Part shown: positions 26,485-33,862 of the stretch, in pieces | Layout: each line of letters starts with the position of its first letter | Numbering within the stretch: the first letter of the stretch is position 1 | Virus record (IMG/VR): IMGVR_UViG_3300008267_000114 | Coordinates: 1-41,376 of that record | Length of the DNA: 41,376 nt | Origin: a virus | Direction: 5' to 3' (one strand) | Program-made: the position numbers and the translations under genes | The notes under the pieces: model-generated | The model's database searches: none | What the model was told of the DNA's origin: nothing | The model's input: the letters and a program-made list of their open reading frames with translations, nothing else

Positions 26485-27139
26485 GAAGTGGCTTGACGTA
26501 TTTAACGAATCTGTTAAGATTACTGAAGAACAATCAGGGATTCCTAGCACTGAATGGAAGACAGCGGGTCGCAAGACAGCTGCTCGTCCTGATGGGGAAG
26601 ACCTAGCGTTCTGGCAGAGCGATGGACTTAAGCAGGTTGAGGGTTACCAGAAGTGGTATGCTCAGTCTGGTTGGAAAATCGCAACCATGCCTGACGGTCG
26701 TCCTGGCATCGAGTGGGATGCAAGTGTGCATTTCGGAGGCACACCTGTCCGCTTTGTCATTGATATCGTTTACCAAGTGGGGGAAGATTTGGTAATTGTA
26801 GATTTCAAGACTGGTGCTAGGACACCGTTTGGTATGATTCAAGCTGGCTTGTATGCCAGCGGTATTGAAAAAATGTATGGCATTCGCCCTAAGTGGGGCG
26901 CTTTCTTTATGACACGCCAAGGTCAACTCGATGACCTCTTTGACTTATCTCACTTAAGCATGGATTATTTTGATTATGTATTTGGTGCAATGAATGATTC
27001 CGTGTCTAGCGGTTGGTTCCCACCATCTGTTGGGGAAAACTGTAAGATGTGTTCATTCCAAGAAAAGTGTCCAGCGATGGGCAGTAAAGATTTCCCACTA
27101 CAAATACCTACAAAGGGGAAAGAAAAGGAGAAGAACTAG
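26465..27139 (+). CDS. RecB/Cas4-like nuclease, catalytic C-terminal part
   Basis: 224 residues from ATG 26465 (a TTG at 26432 is the longest option). The active-site strand pair is FVIDIVYQVGEDLVIVDFKTG: Asp in VIDI and D-x-K in DFKTG. QAGLYASGIEKMYG gives the conserved Gln helix, and the end has NCKMCSFQEKCP, the C-x2-C-x5-C part of the 4Fe-4S site. The fourth Cys lies in the separate 26082 fragment. Related actinophage enzymes are, from family knowledge, one chain. Likely roles are recombination or degradation of DNA ends. Confidence 0.8.
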   Translation: MTMNLTEKWLDVFNESVKITEEQSGIPSTEWKTAGRKTAARPDGEDLAFWQSDGLKQVEGYQKWYAQSGWKIATMPDGRPGIEWDASVHFGGTPVRFVIDIVYQVGEDLVIVDFKTGARTPFGMIQAGLYASGIEKMYGIRPKWGAFFMTRQGQLDDLFDLSHLSMDYFDYVFGAMNDSVSSGWFPPSVGENCKMCSFQEKCPAMGSKDFPLQIPTKGKEKEKN

Positions 27140-27604
27140 ATGACTGAATCTACGTTCTCATACACTGGCAAACTGAATGGACAGGACTTGTTTACCGTTC
27201 GCGGTCAAACAGTTGCTGAATTCAAAGCAAACCTAATGGCAGCAGTTGAGGCAATCAACGAAGCGCAAAGTTTGCAAGCGTTGCTAGTTAACCGACCAAC
27301 TGGTGGTGCTTACGCACCTAATATGGAGCAAGCTATTCAGGCTCTCCAAGATGCTGGCATGAATCCTCAGCCAGTGTCATCATCACCTCAATCAATTGAG
27401 GTAGTCAAAGATAAGTATGGTAACGAATGGACATATGGACATCCAGATGCTCCAGACCTACCAGACGGTCGAGGCAAATACGCTAAGAAGAAGGGCGTAT
27501 CAAAGGCAGGCAAGGCTTACGTTGGTTGGTTTGACCCAGCCAAGGGACCAAAGCCATTTAAGCCTGGTGTTGCCGAAGCAGAAACTATCTGGACTAAAGG
27601 CTAA
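27140..27604 (+). CDS. Unknown protein, replication module
   Basis: 154 residues. The N-terminal 55 resemble a beta/helix domain (SFSYT-like start, VRGQTVAEFKANLMAAVEAI). The C-terminal half is basic and Gly/Lys/Pro-rich (KYAKKKGVSKAGKAYVGWFD) and ends near PFKPGVAEAETIWTKG. It lies between nuclease and helicase-like ATPase; a DNA-binding helper such as an SSB-like protein is possible but unproven. Starts directly at the previous stop. Confidence 0.6.
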   Translation: MTESTFSYTGKLNGQDLFTVRGQTVAEFKANLMAAVEAINEAQSLQALLVNRPTGGAYAPNMEQAIQALQDAGMNPQPVSSSPQSIEVVKDKYGNEWTYGHPDAPDLPDGRGKYAKKKGVSKAGKAYVGWFDPAKGPKPFKPGVAEAETIWTKG

Positions 27605-27606
27605 CA

Positions 27607-28440
27607 ATGCGTTCACTATTGCAAGTAGTGGGTGTGGAGTCACCTGCTGGTAAGCAATTACCAGAGGTGCTCCCCGCTCTTACCGCTAGTCAAGTTGCCT
27701 TCCGTCAGGCTCAGCTGCATTTAATTGCAGGTCAGCCAGGTGGCGGTAAGACACTACTTGCATTGTGGTATGCCATCGCTTCTAAAGTTCCAGCGTTATA
27801 TATCTCAGCGGACTCTGATTCCCGAACAATCGCAACTCGTGCAGGTGCAATCATCATGGACAGAGAAGTGTCTGACGTTGAGAGAATCATGGATACTGAA
27901 GCCAGTGTTCTTCTTGAAGATGCATTGGCTGAAGGTGCAGGACATGTTCGGTTTGCCTTTGACCCAGCGCCCTCATTACAAGACATTGAGGAAGAGGTTG
28001 AAGCGTGGATTGAACTGCACGGTTCTGCACCTGTAGCGGTGTATGTTGATAACTTAATGAACGTCGCTTCATCAAGCGACAACGAATGGACAGCATTGCG
28101 TGATGCAATGTCTGCATTCCATTACATGGCACGTGAATATGAAACTGCATTTATTGTTCTTCACCATGTTTCCGAGAACGAGAAGATGTCTAAGCCAAAC
28201 TACCCAGCGCCACGTAAAGCTCTGATGGGCAAGGTTGCAGCTCTCCCAGAATTAGTTTTATCTGTGGCGCTGGATAGCGCTGCTAATGTTTATCGTGTGG
28301 CTGTTGTCAAGAATCGTCATGGCAAGGCTGACCCTAACGCCGAAGAATACATAACACTTGCAGCAGAAGCTAGCAAGATGACTCTATATAACTCATCGAC
28401 TGAACTATTCAGGGCTAGGACGATGAGCCAATGGAAGTAA
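27607..28440 (+). CDS. DnaB/RecA-fold replicative ATPase (helicase candidate)
   Basis: 277 residues. Walker A is GQPGGGKT (near residue 41), Walker B VAVYVDNL (near 144), and FIVLHHVSE fits the sensor strand of DnaB-type and RepA-type helicases. Only the RecA core is present; there is no N-terminal primase-binding domain. Together with the primase genes downstream it probably forms the phage's helicase-primase. The first 30 residues contain a short linker helix (LPALTASQVAFRQAQ). Confidence 0.75.
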   Translation: MRSLLQVVGVESPAGKQLPEVLPALTASQVAFRQAQLHLIAGQPGGGKTLLALWYAIASKVPALYISADSDSRTIATRAGAIIMDREVSDVERIMDTEASVLLEDALAEGAGHVRFAFDPAPSLQDIEEEVEAWIELHGSAPVAVYVDNLMNVASSSDNEWTALRDAMSAFHYMAREYETAFIVLHHVSENEKMSKPNYPAPRKALMGKVAALPELVLSVALDSAANVYRVAVVKNRHGKADPNAEEYITLAAEASKMTLYNSSTELFRARTMSQWK

Positions 28441-28859
28441 CAAAGTCTAGTTTTGATTTAGATTTCTCCTACGGACACGAGGGAGAAAAACTTGTCGAAC
28501 AACTCTTAACCAATGGTAAGACTGTTGAAGTAAAGCGTGACCGTAAATGGCATAAGACTGGAAATGTTTACATTGAAGTTGAATGCTGGTATCTTAAATC
28601 CGAATCTTGGGAACCGTCTGGTTTATCAGTAACTCAAGCTGATTACTGGGCGTTTGTATTAGAGGACATGGTTATCATGCTTCCTACTGATAGCCTAAGA
28701 TACGCAGTAAGAAATTTCGGTCATGAAATAACTTGTGATATTCCCCCGAATAAAAGCAAGGGTTACTTAATAACAATTGAAAACTTATTGGCAACAACCA
28801 AGTTGTTGAGAGAGGGTAATCGTAATGAAGTTTCCAGACCTAACCAGGGGGTTGTGTAG
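28431..28859 (+). CDS. PD-(D/E)XK nuclease-like protein
   Basis: 142 residues, overlaps the ATPase gene by 10 bases. YGHEGEKLVEQLL gives the N-terminal acidic helix, VEVKRDRKW the E-x-K centre (E33, K35) and TGNVYIEVE the next strand, a layout of small restriction-fold phage nucleases. Target unknown. Ends within the WhiB gene by 35 bases. Confidence 0.65.
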   Translation: MEVTKSSFDLDFSYGHEGEKLVEQLLTNGKTVEVKRDRKWHKTGNVYIEVECWYLKSESWEPSGLSVTQADYWAFVLEDMVIMLPTDSLRYAVRNFGHEITCDIPPNKSKGYLITIENLLATTKLLREGNRNEVSRPNQGVV

Positions 28860-29091
28860 AGAAATCGGTGTTGAGTTTTTCTTTCCTGAAGAGGAGGGAA
28901 GTGGCACAGATATATACAAGTTCTCACGTAAGATATGTAATAGTTGCGTGGTTAAGAATGAATGTTTGGAATGGGCGGTAAGGCACGAAGCTCATGGAAT
29001 GTGGGGAGGAACCACACCAATGGAGCGTAGACAGATTAGACGGCAAAGAAATATAATTATTCAAGAAGTCTATGTAAAGGATTATGTATGA
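28825..29091 (+). CDS. whiB: WhiB-family iron-sulphur regulator
   Basis: 88 residues. Four Cys (C11, C38, C41, C47) in the WhiB pattern C-x-C-x2-C-x5-C, then the GMWGGT turn (58-63) and a basic helix (ERRQIRRQRN). WhiB proteins are known almost only from Actinobacteria and their phages; they hold a 4Fe-4S cluster and act with the primary sigma factor. This is the strongest host indicator here. It may redirect host transcription. GAGAGGG lies upstream of the ATG. Confidence 0.92.
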   Translation: MKFPDLTRGLCREIGVEFFFPEEEGSGTDIYKFSRKICNSCVVKNECLEWAVRHEAHGMWGGTTPMERRQIRRQRNIIIQEVYVKDYV

Positions 29092-29240
29092 AAAAGTTTA
29101 ACTCAATAGAAGTAAGATTGTTTAAGTCAGTTTGGTTTCACTTTGGTTATAGCTTTAGTAGGTTTGCAGTAGGCTTTAGTATTGATAGATGGTCTTTTAA
29201 TCTAGACCTTGGACCATTCTGGATTTCGATTGAACGCTAA
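29088..29240 (+). CDS. Small aromatic-rich protein
   Basis: 50 residues, MKKFNSIEVRLFKSVWFHFG to LGPFWISIER. Overlaps both neighbours (ATGA at 29088, TAATG at 29238). Rich in Phe and Trp with beta-like alternation, no long membrane segment. Similar short FxLGPxWIS-type peptides occur in phages with no known role. Confidence 0.6.
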   Translation: MKKFNSIEVRLFKSVWFHFGYSFSRFAVGFSIDRWSFNLDLGPFWISIER

Positions 29241-29593
29241 TGACCACACCATCCAAGCGCAAAGGTTCACAATACGAACGTGATGTAGTTAAGTGGCTAC
29301 GTTCAATGGGTTACCCATGCGCTGAACGCGCATACGGTGCGGGTAGACATGATGATGTCGGTGATATTGATGGCATCAATGGTGTTGTTATAGAATGTAA
29401 GAATGAAAAAGCAATTAGAATTCCCCAGTATCTAAGAGAGCTGGAGGATGAGATGACGCATGCCGATGCAGAAACTGGCGTTGTGTTAATCAAGAAGCGT
29501 GGCACATCTAATATCTCAGAGTCGTATGCAGTAATGCCTGCGGAACTCTGGGTCAATCTGCTAAAACAGGCAGGTTACAATGGACATCAGTGA
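29240..29593 (+). CDS. Holliday-junction-resolvase-like nuclease
   Basis: 117 residues. KGSQYERDVVKWLRSMG is the N-terminal helix with Glu13, GDIDGINGVVIECKN holds D42/D44 and E52-x-K54. This is the order of archaeal Hjc/VRR-type PD-(D/E)XK resolvases. It probably resolves branched DNA before packaging. The C-terminal third is a helix-strand extension. Confidence 0.75.
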   Translation: MTTPSKRKGSQYERDVVKWLRSMGYPCAERAYGAGRHDDVGDIDGINGVVIECKNEKAIRIPQYLRELEDEMTHADAETGVVLIKKRGTSNISESYAVMPAELWVNLLKQAGYNGHQ

Positions 29594-29631
29594 AGCTGTG
29601 ACAGAGTTTCACAAAATGAAAAGAGGTAACT

Positions 29632-30012
29632 ATGCGGTTAATGCTAGTGACACTAGTTGGAACAATGCTGCCAATAGCAGCACCAGCTCATGCATTATCA
29701 CCACAACTTACAGTCGAGAAACGATTATCCGTAATCGCGGACAAGAAGGACCGAGTGGAGTTTGCGATAGCGCAGTTCACAAACAACAAACGCGAGGCTC
29801 GGTGTGCAGTTCAGATTGCATACAAGGAGAGCCGATACAACGAGGACTCACTCAACAAATCGAGTGGAGCTCGTGGAGTATGGCAATTACTATGGGCAAA
29901 ACCAGGGTGGTCATTACTCAAACAAACACAGGAAGCACACGACTACGTGCTCCATCGTTACGACACTTGGTGCGAAGCGTATAGGTTCCATCAGGAAAGG
30001 AATTGGTATTAA
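29632..30012 (+). CDS. Exported lytic transglycosylase (SLT-like)
   Basis: 126 residues. Residues 1-22 (MRLMLVTLVGTMLPIAAPAH) form a signal peptide with an AHA-like cleavage site. IAYKESRYNEDSLNKSSGAR then GVWQL follows the SLT pattern, with the catalytic Glu in YKESRYN. It would cut peptidoglycan glycan strands outside the membrane. It sits among replication genes, away from the holin/endolysin cassette, so it may act early or separately. RBS AAGAGG (29620-29625). Confidence 0.75.
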   Translation: MRLMLVTLVGTMLPIAAPAHALSPQLTVEKRLSVIADKKDRVEFAIAQFTNNKREARCAVQIAYKESRYNEDSLNKSSGARGVWQLLWAKPGWSLLKQTQEAHDYVLHRYDTWCEAYRFHQERNWY

Positions 30013-30015
30013 GAA

Positions 30016-30345
30016 ATGAATCAGCCTGAGTTCCTGCAAGCAGTGTTCAGTCATTATGGATTAGACCTACCACTTGGTGGGGAGAAATCCATACTCTGTC
30101 CTATACACGATGACTCTCACAAATCTGCTTCAGTGAATTCAGACAAGGGTGTCTGGGTATGTTATGCGTGTAACGGTCGTGGTTCTGGTATTCACATAAT
30201 CATGGCTCGTGAAAACTTAACATACTCAGACGCTCGCAAATGGGCTGAAAAAAATATAGGCAAGGAGTCTAAGAGCCCAGCTCCCTCACGTGGACGTAAG
30301 TCGAGTAGTAGGTGGACTCCGCCTAGATTGAGGTCAGTTCGATGA
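30016..30345 (+). CDS. Primase zinc-finger protein (CHC2-like), separate chain
   Basis: 109 residues. C28-x2-H31 (LCPIHDDSHKSASVNSDKGV) and C49-x2-C52 (WVCYACNGRG) give the CHC2 zinc site of DnaG-type primases, followed by the usual GIHIIMA helix. The chain stops after a basic Ser-rich tail and lacks the catalytic TOPRIM domain, found instead in the gene at 30872, with an unrelated gene between. Ends in an ATGA overlap. Confidence 0.8.
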   Translation: MNQPEFLQAVFSHYGLDLPLGGEKSILCPIHDDSHKSASVNSDKGVWVCYACNGRGSGIHIIMARENLTYSDARKWAEKNIGKESKSPAPSRGRKSSSRWTPPRLRSVR

Positions 30346-30875
30346 CAACAATCATTGGTATTCAAGAACCAGACGGCTGCTTAATTGCAGCCGATAGTAG
30401 AACTACAACCGAGAAGGGTCGCCCTTACTCACATCCAATCGTAACTAAGATTACCAAGCGTGGTAAATTTTTAATTGCTGGTGCTGGCACGACCCAACCA
30501 TGCGACATAATCCAACACATATGGAAACCACCAGCTATACCAACCAACACCAAAGATGTTTACCACTTCATGATTACAACTGTAATCCCAAGCATGCGTG
30601 ATTGCTTGAGAGATAATGGATTTATCCATGATGAGAAGACAGATGAATATGAATTTCTTTTTTTAATGGCTGTGAATGGAACCATCTATGAAGTAGATGA
30701 TACATACTCAGTCTTCTTGCGCGATGATGGCATCTATGGTTTAGGTTCAGGGTCATCCTATGCCATAGGTGCTATCGCATCTGGTGCAAACTGGAAGAAG
30801 GCTTTGCAGATTGCAGCGAAGAATGATGTGTATACTGCTCCTCCATTCGTAGTGCATAGGCAGGAAAAGAAATGA
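30342..30875 (+). CDS. Proteasome/HslV-like Ntn hydrolase
   Basis: 177 residues. After Met the mature chain would begin TTIIGIQEPDGCLIAADSR. Counting the first Thr as 1 gives Asp17 and Arg19 as in proteasome beta subunits, and KI (Lys35) stands two residues later than the usual Lys33. GAGTT and later YGLGSGSSYAIGAI match the other conserved strands. No propeptide is present, so Met removal alone could expose Thr1. It lies between the two primase pieces with ATGA overlaps on both sides. Partner ATPase not seen. Substrate unknown. Confidence 0.8.
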   Translation: MTTIIGIQEPDGCLIAADSRTTTEKGRPYSHPIVTKITKRGKFLIAGAGTTQPCDIIQHIWKPPAIPTNTKDVYHFMITTVIPSMRDCLRDNGFIHDEKTDEYEFLFLMAVNGTIYEVDDTYSVFLRDDGIYGLGSGSSYAIGAIASGANWKKALQIAAKNDVYTAPPFVVHRQEKK

Positions 30876-31519
30876 AACCCAATCAAAAGCTCATTGACCT
30901 TTGGACTAAGGCAGCCAACACATACCACGCAAACCTTGCTGGTTCACCAGCTGAGGCATACCTTGAGAAGCGTGGGATACTAGATGGCGCTGAAAGATTT
31001 AAGCTTGGTTATGTTGTTGACCCAGCGCCTGGGCATGAGGAAAGATTGAAGCATCACCTATCCATACCATACATAACCGAGGCTGGTGTGGTTGGTTTTA
31101 AGTTCCGCCGTATTGATAACGGTGACCCTAAGTATATGATTCCTACTGGTCAGAAGCACCACCTATACAATGTCAGTGCTATTCTTCATGCTGTTCATGA
31201 AGTTCTAATTGTTGAAGGAGAAATAGATGCGATATCTGCTACCCTTGCTGGTCATCCTGCTGTCGCTGTGGCTGGCGTTAATGCTTGGAAGCCTCATTTT
31301 AGCCGTTGTTTTGACGGAATTGGGCGCGTTGTTATAGCAACCGATAATGATATTAAAGAGGATGGGTCTAACCCAGGGCAGGACTTAGCTCGTAGATTAT
31401 CTGACGCAATACCTCAAGCCGTCCGCGTGTCGCTACCGCCTGATTCTGATATCAATAGTATAATTGTAGACCAAGGAGCTCAAGCATTAACTAAGTTGAT
31501 TAATGCACTGGATGAATAG
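30872..31519 (+). CDS. TOPRIM primase catalytic protein
   Basis: 215 residues. N-terminal about 1-50 resembles the linker domain of DnaG-like phage primases (AYLEKRGILDGAERFKLGYV). VEGEIDAISA holds the TOPRIM Glu (about 115) and IATDND the D-x-D (about 158-160). It lacks the zinc domain, which is a separate gene at 30016. Both would have to meet to prime DNA synthesis for the helicase-like ATPase at 27607. Confidence 0.8.
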   Translation: MKPNQKLIDLWTKAANTYHANLAGSPAEAYLEKRGILDGAERFKLGYVVDPAPGHEERLKHHLSIPYITEAGVVGFKFRRIDNGDPKYMIPTGQKHHLYNVSAILHAVHEVLIVEGEIDAISATLAGHPAVAVAGVNAWKPHFSRCFDGIGRVVIATDNDIKEDGSNPGQDLARRLSDAIPQAVRVSLPPDSDINSIIVDQGAQALTKLINALDE

Positions 31520-31530
31520 AAGGGGCTCCG

Positions 31531-31845
31531 TTGTCTGAAGACACAACCATCCTGCAGTTTGAAGAGGATGCACAAAAAATATACGACGAACTCTTAGCCA
31601 TCCTGGTTAAGAAACAAATTGATTATGGTCCATACAACATCTGGCATGCGCCAGGTGGCGCAACCAATGGGCTGATGGTTCGTATGTCAGACAAGCTTGA
31701 ACGCTTGAAGAATCTGATATACAAAAACATAAAGCCGAACAATGAATCTTTAGAAGATTCATTTGTTGACATGGCTAACTATGCCATCATTGCATTAATG
31801 GTTCAGCGTGGGGTGTGGGCTAAGTATGCCGAGAAACAGAAATAA
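31531..31845 (+). CDS. DUF1599/Nmad1-like nucleotide-associated protein
   Basis: 104 residues, TTG start with GGGG upstream. KKQIDYGPYNIWHAPGG, then VRMSDKLERLKNLI and LEDSFVDMANYAII, match the helical DUF1599 pattern (acidic and Lys residues as in MazG-like nucleotide pyrophosphohydrolases; also called nucleotide-modification-associated). It may clean up or alter nucleotides for phage DNA synthesis. Exact substrate cannot be told. Confidence 0.65.
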   Translation: MSEDTTILQFEEDAQKIYDELLAILVKKQIDYGPYNIWHAPGGATNGLMVRMSDKLERLKNLIYKNIKPNNESLEDSFVDMANYAIIALMVQRGVWAKYAEKQK

Positions 31846-32116
31846 AACCTACGAAGAGCAACGTATCTCCCGCATCCGTATGTATGGAATTACCGTGGAG
31901 GATTACGAGCAGATGCTTGAAGACCAGAACGGTGGATGCTACATCTGTGGCAAGAAACCAGAAGGTAAGCGAGCTCTTGACATAGACCACGACCATGCAA
32001 CTGGCAAGGTGCGTGGCTTGCTTTGCTCTAATCATAATCGCGCTTTGGGTTTACTTGGTGATGACATATCTTTAATGCTTAAGTCCGTTGAATACTTGGT
32101 GAAGTCACGTGACTGA
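31826..32116 (+). CDS. Endonuclease VII-like HNH protein
   Basis: 96 residues from ATG 31826 (an upstream ATG at 31808 adds six). CYICGK gives the first Cys pair, LDIDHDHATGKVRGLLC the catalytic His and zinc ligands, SNHNRALGLLGD the closing helix. This is the recombination endonuclease VII (T4 gp49) family, which cuts branched DNA, or a free-standing homing-type relative. Two resolvase-like genes (also 29240) thus occur in this arm. Confidence 0.8.
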   Translation: MPRNRNKTYEEQRISRIRMYGITVEDYEQMLEDQNGGCYICGKKPEGKRALDIDHDHATGKVRGLLCSNHNRALGLLGDDISLMLKSVEYLVKSRD

Positions 32117-32747
32117 CTTAAGTAAAGACCATGAGATTTGGTCTGTGATTAATGAGATAACAAGCACAATTGCTTGGGGTATCTCAAAGAGATATCACAG
32201 GTTTGTTGAGCTTGAAGATGTTAAGCAGGCAATGAACGAGTATGCATGGAAGCGCAAGGACAAAGTATCCGAATACCTTATTAGAGAAGATGAGATAGAA
32301 CGCAAGCAGGGATACAAAGCGTTCAGCACATTCATCCGTAGGGCAGGCGAGCGGTATGCTCGCAAAGAGAAAGCTCGTGCTCTTGGCTATGAGTTAGGTG
32401 ATGAATACTTTTATCGCTTGGCTATGATTGAAACTCTAATCAAAGTGCTTGGCTCTGATGATGCTCACCTGTCCAACCAAGTAATGGACCCAGATATTCA
32501 TGGCGTTAAAGCTAAGCGTCAAGCCAGTGAAGGTAACAACCTATTGGCTATGCTTGCTGATGTAGATAGGGCTATGAAGAAGCTTGACCTACGCACACAT
32601 TCAATATTAAAAACTAAATATGCAACCGATGCACCTCTTGCTGAGATTGCAAAAGAGTGGGACATCTCTCCGCAAAGAGTGGAGCAGATTATTAACAAGG
32701 GACTAAGAGATATAACTGAGTATCTCGGAGGGGCAACACCATACTAA
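32109..32747 (+). CDS. Sigma-factor-like protein with C-terminal HTH
   Basis: 212 residues, GTG start overlapping the previous stop. The C-terminal 50 residues (LRTHSILKTKYATDAPLAEI then SPQRVEQIINKGLRDI) follow sigma-70 region 4. The N-terminal part is helical and charged but does not show a clear region 2. It may steer host RNA polymerase to phage promoters, working alongside WhiB. Confidence 0.65.
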   Translation: MTDLSKDHEIWSVINEITSTIAWGISKRYHRFVELEDVKQAMNEYAWKRKDKVSEYLIREDEIERKQGYKAFSTFIRRAGERYARKEKARALGYELGDEYFYRLAMIETLIKVLGSDDAHLSNQVMDPDIHGVKAKRQASEGNNLLAMLADVDRAMKKLDLRTHSILKTKYATDAPLAEIAKEWDISPQRVEQIINKGLRDITEYLGGATPY

Positions 32748-32905
32748 TGAAGAAGAAACCATTCTGGAAAACAGAGAACCCTAAGAAGAAGTCAACCCCA
32801 TTAACACCAGAACAGAAAGCTCAGGCACGAGCACGTGCCAAAGCTGCTGGTCGTCCATACCCAAACCTTATTGATAATGCAGCAGTGGCAAAGAAGAAGA
32901 AGTAA
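32747..32905 (+). CDS. Small Lys-rich protein
   Basis: 52 residues, MKKKPFWKTENPKKKSTPLT to AAVAKKKK. TAATG overlaps at both ends support coding. The middle (EQKAQARARAKAAGRPYPNL) is a basic helix ending in a turn seen in small phage DNA-associated proteins. Function unknown. Confidence 0.6.
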   Translation: MKKKPFWKTENPKKKSTPLTPEQKAQARARAKAAGRPYPNLIDNAAVAKKKK

Positions 32906-33075
32906 TGCCGACATTTGATTTTAAGTGCAATTTCTGTGACACAGTAGTCGAGCTGATAATTACGGATGACCCATTCCCTAAGTGCAACACGTGCAACACC
33001 ACACTAACTAAGGTGTATACACCACCTGCAATACACTTCAAAGGTGGAGGATGGGGAGGAAACCATAGTGGGTAA
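32905..33075 (+). CDS. FmdB-like zinc ribbon protein
   Basis: 56 residues. MPTFDFKCNFCD and CNTCN provide C-x2-C twice, and the end PPAIHFKGGGWGGNHSG matches the tail of FmdB-type zinc-ribbon proteins. Start overlaps the previous stop (TAATG). Probably regulatory or structural; no enzyme role known. Confidence 0.75.
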   Translation: MPTFDFKCNFCDTVVELIITDDPFPKCNTCNTTLTKVYTPPAIHFKGGGWGGNHSG

Positions 33076-33862
33076 GTCAGGCAATCCAGCTAAGCAAGCA
33101 AAAGAACGAGCTGTTACCAGCGAGTCTAACAATCAAGTAATGGTTTGTTGGTGCGATAACGGAACAGTTGATGGCAAGTTCATGGAGGGCGTGGTCTACA
33201 CGCTGTTAACTGCGGGTCTTCCTATCACTAGCGCACAACGTGTGCAAGGTAATCAGATAGGCAGACAGCGACAGACGGCGTTTGATACCTGGCATAGAAA
33301 GACTAACTTTGATTGGTTGCTGTGGGTAGATAGCGATATCGTTCTTACGAACGAAGCTTTGCAATTAGTGTGGCAGTCAGCCCATCCAGTTGAACGACCT
33401 ATTGTTAGCGGAACCTACTTCATCTCCAAGCAGATGGAGTCTTCAATCATGCAACCATATCCAGCCTTGTTTATGGCACATGATAATGACAAGTATCTAA
33501 TGTCTTATATTCATCCTCTACCATTCAACCAATTGTTAAAGGTTGATTATGCTGGATTTGGATTTCTACTTATGCATCGGTCGGTGGCTGACAAGATGCG
33601 AGAGTTTCACGGTGACATCTCATTCTTTATTGAATCAATGGATGAAGCTAATGCTTCAAAGGATACATTTATTGGTGAAGATATTCAGTTCTTCATGAAG
33701 ATGCGAGAGGCTGGCATTCCACTTCACGCTCATACTGGTGCGACTGTTAAACATATGAAGAGATTCGCGTTTGATGAAGAGTTCTATAAATTGTATTGGG
33801 CTACCATGCTGAAGTCTATGGAAGCGCAAGCTAGACAGGAAGAGGTAAAAGATGGAATATAA
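33068..33862 (+). CDS. Glycosyltransferase (GT-A-like)
   Basis: 264 residues from GTG 33068, chosen because GGGGAGGA (33053-33060) lies at RBS distance; a longer GTG at 33044 runs through the zinc-ribbon end. FDWLLWVDSDIVLTNEAL has the D-S-D metal site of GT-A enzymes, and GEDIQFFMKMREAGIPLHAH the second conserved acidic helix. It moves a sugar from a nucleotide-sugar to an unknown acceptor (DNA, virion or host glycan). Confidence 0.75.
   Translation: MGKSGNPAKQAKERAVTSESNNQVMVCWCDNGTVDGKFMEGVVYTLLTAGLPITSAQRVQGNQIGRQRQTAFDTWHRKTNFDWLLWVDSDIVLTNEALQLVWQSAHPVERPIVSGTYFISKQMESSIMQPYPALFMAHDNDKYLMSYIHPLPFNQLLKVDYAGFGFLLMHRSVADKMREFHGDISFFIESMDEANASKDTFIGEDIQFFMKMREAGIPLHAHTGATVKHMKRFAFDEEFYKLYWATMLKSMEAQARQEEVKDGI

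Noticed and set aside
29580-29984. 134-residue + frame overlapping the transglycosylase
   Set aside because: The 29632-30012 frame has a signal peptide, an RBS and the SLT motif; this one has no recognisable domain.
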